Part shown: positions 59,117 to 64,000 of the stretch, in pieces
Numbering within the stretch: position 1 is the stretch's first letter
How the letters are laid out: every line of letters begins with the position of its first letter
Origin: Blastomussa wellsi
Lineage: Eukaryota; Cnidaria; Anthozoa; Scleractinia; Plerogyridae
Direction of reading: 5' to 3'
NCBI GenBank assembly: GCA_947652115.1
Contig: OX393570.1
Coordinates: forward strand, 16,941,918 to 17,005,917
DNA: 64,000 nt
Made by a program: the position numbers and the translations under genes
Notes under the pieces: generated by a model
What the model was told of the DNA's origin: nothing
Databases searched by the model: none
Seen by the model: only the letters and a program-made list of their open reading frames with translations

Positions 59117-59514
59117 GTCTGTGTCGACTGGAGAACTATCATGTTGTATTATCCGACTAAACTCTGGAAGCGCTAATATAAATGTCGTCGCTTCCCAGTT
59201 TTTGCTGGTTCGTGATGATTTGTGAGAATATTCCTACACTTAACACTGCTTCCCACACCTTAACCCTACCTCCTCCATCTTAATCTTATCTTCTATACCT
59301 TACACTACTTCCTACACTCTAACCTTTCCTCCTAAAATTTGAATGGCATAATAACATAAACGCCACGTATCACGCATTTGGCCGGAGACTCGCACTTTTC
59401 GACGAAATCTCACACAAACACGCCATTCACACAAAATATCACTCTAAAAATACTACAACTCGCGGTAAAAAAAAACGTTATTTAGATGTATACTGTAGTG
59501 GAGCCGAACGCCAT

Positions 59515-59516
<2 letters not shown>

Positions 59517-59551
<35 letters not shown>

Positions 59552-59553
59552 GA

Positions 59554-59603
<50 letters not shown>

Positions 59604-59620
59604 GGAGTAGTCTAATTGTT
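59517..59620. repeat. 104-bp foldback element
   Basis: AACAATTAGACTACGAG at the left mirrors the right end (AGTAGTCTAATTGTT), and the inner TTTTCTACGAGCGAATAGTC mirrors GACTATCGCTCGTAGAAAA. A second small hairpin (TTTTCTATCGGCGAATAGAAAA-like) follows at about 59727. Confidence 0.75.
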
Positions 59621-60498
59621 TTAGTAGAAACTCTAAACGATTGCAGTTCAAAGCCTACAATGTTGTGTACTTTTGAGCAAAAAATCAAGAAAAACTACCG
59701 TTAAAAGAGCTACGCGCGGGCGGTTGTTTTCTATCGGCGAATAGAAAACAGTTGGAGAACCAATCAGATTCGCGGATTTCCAATAGAACACAACTGAGTT
59801 TCTACCAATCATCAAATATATGCTCTTCCTTCTGTTAAAGGAGCTCCATACTTCTGTTAAAGGAGTAATGACATGAATTCAATTTCTCATTCCATACTTA
59901 CCAGAAACCTTGTCATATATATAACTATGCAACAGCTGTCATGTTAGAAATTGTGGTCTTCATAATTCCTACTTTTTAAAAGCTCTTGGGAAATTTGACG
60001 TTACAGAAATTATTTGAAAAAGAAAAAGGATCTATTTTTTTATATTTTATAAAAAAGTTGGAGGGTGGTTGCAACTTCGGGGGTGTATTGAAATACTTCC
60101 CTTATTTAAATCGGGGGATCTGAAAAATTTAGATTTTCAAAGGGCGAGTGGGGGGGGGGGGGGGGTGGTGAGGTATTGAAAAATAAAATAAAATTTGGTT
60201 ATTTCTCATCCATGCCCCCTCCCTCGCCCATAAATAATGAACGGTCCCTTAATGAGGTTTGGCATAGGCATATGCGCATATGCATGGATGAAGAAGATTG
60301 GCACAAAAAAAACCTGTTGGTCTTGAGCGATATACCGCTTTCCAAAACTCGAACAAATCCCGTGGTCCACCGAAGTCGTTTCCAAAACTGAACAACTCAC
60401 CCGCCTCCCGGGGAGTTGGTGAGGGGAGGAGGGGAGGCGGGGGCCGGAGAAGTTGAGGATCCGAGGCCACGGGGACTGGCGCCGAGACTCGTGCAACA

Positions 60499-60511
60499 AA
60501 GATGGCGGACC
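60499..60511 (+). promoter_or_regulatory. YY1-like start-site motif in a CpG-rich island
   Basis: CAAAGATGGCGGA lies at the downstream edge of a GC-rich segment. In animals such motifs often mark transcription or translation starts. No exon structure could be followed from it. Confidence 0.35.
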
Positions 60512-60842
60512 AGTGGAGTATTTTAACCATATTTCTACATTAATTGCTTGAATGCAACTTATGGGCGTTATAACGTTTATCGACTGATGGAATTCAGTTT
60601 TAACATATGCTAGTTATGGGGTGCGCTTTCCAGAGTCTGACGCGGTAGACGTTCTCAATGCAAAAAGTTGTTTGTGGAACACAATATTTCTCCAACCAAT
60701 CGGTGAGTTTCACTTGAGCATTCTATGTTTCATGAAATTGCGTTGCTTGAATGTGTCAAGTATAGCCTGGCATAATAACAGCGAAAGGGAAAGAGGTGAA
60801 ATGCTCAAAACGTCCAATAAATGTTTCAAACGAGAAAGGAAG

Positions 60843-62283
60843 GTGAATTTAGCGACGTTGACAAAACCAGGATCGTATCGGATAGGATAGGCTCGGATCA
60901 CGGATCAGATCACGGACCGGATCACGGATCGGATCACGGACCGTATCACGGATCGGATCACGGACCGGATCACGGATCGGATCGGATCGGATAGGATCGG
61001 ATCACGGATGGGATCACGGACCGGATCACGGATCGGATCACGGATCAGGAAAAACAAAAGAGCTCATGACTTATGTTATCCTGATGTAATGACAAGTGTT
61101 TTTTACCAAAAAGGACAAAAGTAGAGGTTATGAGGGACAAACTCACATCAAACAGAATTCGAATTCGGGTGGTTTAATTGACAAATTTTCAAAACAAACA
61201 GCAAGCCGGGAACCCCCTGAAACAAAATTAAGCAAGTAAACGCTTAAACACCACATTACATCGAGTAGCCCATTGAGGTGAATCAGTGTACGGAATAATA
61301 AATATTTCTGGAACTGGGCAAACTGCTAGTGATGAAAACTTTGCCAGATAAGGAACTTTTGATGTGTACGTGAGGAAACCAACTCAGTGCAGCGGTGTAA
61401 ATCTGCAGTCTTTGTTTGTATGAGCATGGTGTAGACAACAGTGCTACAGTTTTCATTCTTTGGTTGAGTGAACTTTCACATATATTAGTCGCGGTTACAC
61501 ACACCTTCCACGTGTCCCCGTGGGAAAATTTACTTGGGTTGGGATCAGCTTGGATTTCTGATCAGGTTAAATCTGTCGGTTACATTACAAATGATTACCC
61601 GAGGTGAACTTTTGCTTCTCACACAACGATCTCAAAATTCAACATTTTGTCCTGAGAAGAATGCGCAAAACGTGTCTGCGATTACGTTTTCTTCATTCGT
61701 TCTAACTACTCCATTTATTTCAAAGCCTCGACTTATGCTGTCCCATGCTGGTTGGTCGCCAACCGAGACTTACTTGGGTATTTCCCTGGCTACAGAAGTG
61801 GCTCTAGCAACTTTTGAACATTCGAGCACTCGATTTCTCGTGAAAGTAAAACTTTCGAGTTTCTCTAGCTACATTTGAGTTTATCTGCCAACGTGTAGGG
61901 CCGGTAATACCGCAAAGTAGTGATGCTGTGTAAAAAAGTTATTACTATTTTTCAAGTGTGAATATTTTTATTGTTTTTGTTTAACCTTGGTTTAATAGTT
62001 GGCTCTTATCAGTGTGTGCATTGGCTTTTTCACGGAATCTGTCGCTCGTCGCAGTCTGTCTGTCTATGGCATGCTGTTTCCGTGGCACAAACAAGTGCAT
62101 TTGTTGAATGAAATTTACAACATTGTGACTATATTTTTCTTAATCTTTATTTCTTTATTTCTTTATTTCATTATCCGAACCATGATCTTATCTGCGATCC
62201 GATCCATGATCCTTTCCGTGATCCGGTCTGTGATCCGATCCGATCCGATCCGATCCTGCTTTTGTCAACACTGTGAATTTAGC
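60843..62283. mobile_element. 1.4-kb non-autonomous Mutator-like element with GGATCAC arrays
   Basis: A perfect 11-bp direct repeat GTGAATTTAGC (60843-60853 and 62273-62283) flanks an element of 1,419 bases. Its ends are inverse: GTTGACAAAACCAGGATCG at the left, CGATCCTGCTTTTGTCAAC at the right. Inside each end is an array of CGGATCAC/CGGATCGGAT words (left about 60870-61050, right in inverse about 62185-62256). Target duplications of 9-11 bp with long repetitive ends are the mark of Mutator-like elements. The roughly 1.1-kb core has open frames of up to about 110 codons, but none that I recognise as a transposase. Confidence 0.85.
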
Positions 62284-62397
62284 CAGTTTGATCAGTGTGT
62301 TCTGCAGTCAGAGATTGTCGTTGAGCATTGAATTATAAATGTGGAGCATGGGGGTGGTTGTTTGGAGGGGGAGGGGTGGCAAATTAATTCAGTATCC

Positions 62398-62758
62398 AGT
62401 CACCTTGCCACCAGGGCACATTGCCACCAACCATCTCGCCACCACAAAACAACCTTGTCACCAAGCAATGTCTTCTCGGCACCAAGATAAAACAGACATT
62501 CCTGAGAATTGACTTAACCACAAGCTATTTTTGTAATGTGTTCATATAATGTGTTCATATAATGGGCTACCTGTGTTGCTGCGGCCTATTCAGCTAACTC
62601 TAAATTCTTGTTATTTTCAGCTTACTTTAATTCACAATCTACCTGCTCTTGATCTTGGTGGTGAGATGACTTAGCTTGGTGGCGAGCTCATTGGTTGGGA
62701 GGTCATTTTGTGGTGGCGAGATGGTTTGTGGCGGGTATGCCCTGGTGGCAAGGTGACT
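62398..62758. mobile_element. Foldback MITE with about 50-bp inverted ends (GCCACC words)
   Basis: AGTCACCTTGCCACCAGGGC at the left mirrors GCCCTGGTGGCAAGGTGACT at the right. The pairing continues through CATCTCGCCACCACAAAA. The inner parts repeat TTGGTGGCGAG words. There is no coding capacity and no clear target duplication. Confidence 0.75.
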
Positions 62759-64000
62759 AGCATTCATACGTATTATTTGGATTGTTATTTCAAAGAGATA
62801 AAAGGCGAGCAACTTGGGATAATTCAAGGAGGATTTCTGTGAACTTGTTAGCTACCAATACACTATCAGGGGAAAGGAACCAGTTTTAAATCATGTGTAT
62901 CAAAACCTGGGTTGCTTTCAAATTAAAATGTCTGCAGAGTATGTAAGGAATGATTTTGAAGCTAGGTAGCACTGCATCAATCTTGGCTATCTAGCTGCCA
63001 TTGTAATTTTACTGACAACCCAACTCTCTCTCTCCCCAACCCTTCTGGAATTTCCAATCCCCCCTGTGGTAGGGGTATGGATATTTTATGGAATGAGACT
63101 TACATTTTATTACAACCATACATGTAAGTTCTGTTGGTGCTCGGTTGGCCTTTAGGCTTAGTCGGGAATAAGGTTATGTTCTGGATTATTCAAGATCACC
63201 TATTATGTCCTCACATCAAAGAAACAATATTGTTCTGTTTGCAGAATAATTGCCCATGATATAACACCAGTGTAGCATTTTACTGTGTGAAGTAAATATA
63301 TGACAACAACGTGGCATCTGTGGCAATATTCTGTTGTCAGTACTTTGACTTTTTGATGAAGTTCATAAGTAATGAGGAAGATTCTGCCAGGCTTGTTTTA
63401 CATGTATCTGCTTGACCCAATATTAGGTGACAAACTTTTCGTAACTTGGGAAATGCCGAAATAGTTGTGCCAGGTGTTCTGGAGTTTTTGAATATATTTT
63501 TGTCTGTCAGCAGAAACCTTTGAACAGCTTGTTATTGTTCCTTTTTAGTAAAAGCTTCTTCTCTTCAACACAGGTGACCACCATTGCTGTTTGTTGGGAA
63601 TGTGAACTTCAAGATGAAATGGCATGATCACATCATTGTTCTGGTTTGTGAATAGTGGCTCAATCAAATGGACATTTGGGGTTATTCCAGCCTGTTCTTT
63701 TCCAGAATGGGGTTAATTGAATGGAAATTCAATTGGCAAAACTACAGGTAAGCACTGCAAGTCAACTCGCCATAGCAAGTTTAACATTTCAAGGCAAAAT
63801 ATTTTATTAATTGTCTTGTAGAGAACCTGTTCATTGTTTTCAATATATCTTTAGATTATATAGAAATGTGCATGAAATTGAAGTTGCTACTTTTTAGCAA
63901 CATTGTAACATGTGTCAAAGGCCCAGGAGTCCCCCTTTGATATGTAAACACCCTACCAAGGGCTTGAAGTTGTAACTGATATGGTTGCATTGCATTTGCG

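Larger units (their letters stand above)
59117..64000. other. Repeat-rich region after ACADVL, no supported gene
   Basis: I see no recognisable protein. A C/T-rich minisatellite-like tract (words CTTCCTACACCTTAAC, about 59230-59335) is followed by foldback elements. The 60400-60510 segment is CpG-rich and ends in AAAGATGGCGGAC, a YY1-like start-site word whose ATG opens only a 13-codon frame. It may be the first exon or promoter of a gene lying beyond the window on either strand. The last kilobase is AT-rich with no signal. Confidence 0.5.

Noticed and set aside
60870..61050. Repeat array considered as CRISPR
   Set aside because: The units are contiguous 8-18 bp words without spacers, mirrored 1.2 kb away; this is a transposon end, and the genome is eukaryotic.
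61534..62331. Two frames of about 110 codons inside the Mutator-like element, considered as transposase remnants
   Set aside because: No zinc finger, DDE-type spacing or recognisable motif; one starts at TTG.

Overview
This is nuclear DNA of an animal, most likely an anthozoan cnidarian such as a stony coral or sea anemone. Introns are abundant, short-exon genes sit in AT-rich DNA, tRNA-headed SINEs and small palindromic DNA transposons are everywhere, and two intron-less rhodopsin-class receptor genes occur in the style typical of cnidarians. The species assignment is inference; the genes and repeats below were read directly from the sequence.

Layout. 1-11.1 kb: no gene I can support. 11.16-12.29 kb (+): an intron-less class A GPCR. 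13.4-17.7 kb (+): a four-exon UDP-glycosyltransferase gene whose C-terminal membrane-anchor exon cannot be found. 18.8-19.9 kb (-): a second intron-less class A GPCR, clearly a paralogue of the first and convergent with it, so the UGT sits between two sister receptors. 20-35.9 kb: a 16-kb gene-poor stretch with several transposon-like inverted repeats and one cluster of promoter-like motifs (31.6-32.4 kb). 35.9-58.6 kb (+): the whole very-long-chain acyl-CoA dehydrogenase gene (ACADVL), 24 exons joined in frame plus a probable first exon that lacks an ATG. 59-64 kb: no supported gene, but several foldback elements and one well-defined 1.4-kb Mutator-like element.

Mobile DNA. The ACADVL introns are a landing zone: an LTR retrotransposon with 171-bp LTRs differing at one base and a large internal deletion, a decayed RecQ-like helicase fragment, SINEs in both orientations, hAT-like MITEs with 8-bp target duplications, and two adjacent palindromic elements each with its own 9-bp duplication. 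Two copies of another hAT-like family (ends CATAGGCGTAC) lie at 17.1 and 28.3 kb.

The genes do not form one pathway. ACADVL encodes a mitochondrial fatty-acid oxidation enzyme, the receptors are probably peptide or amine receptors of unknown ligand, and the UGT would glycosylate small lipophilic molecules in the ER. No CRISPR array, rRNA or standalone tRNA gene was seen.
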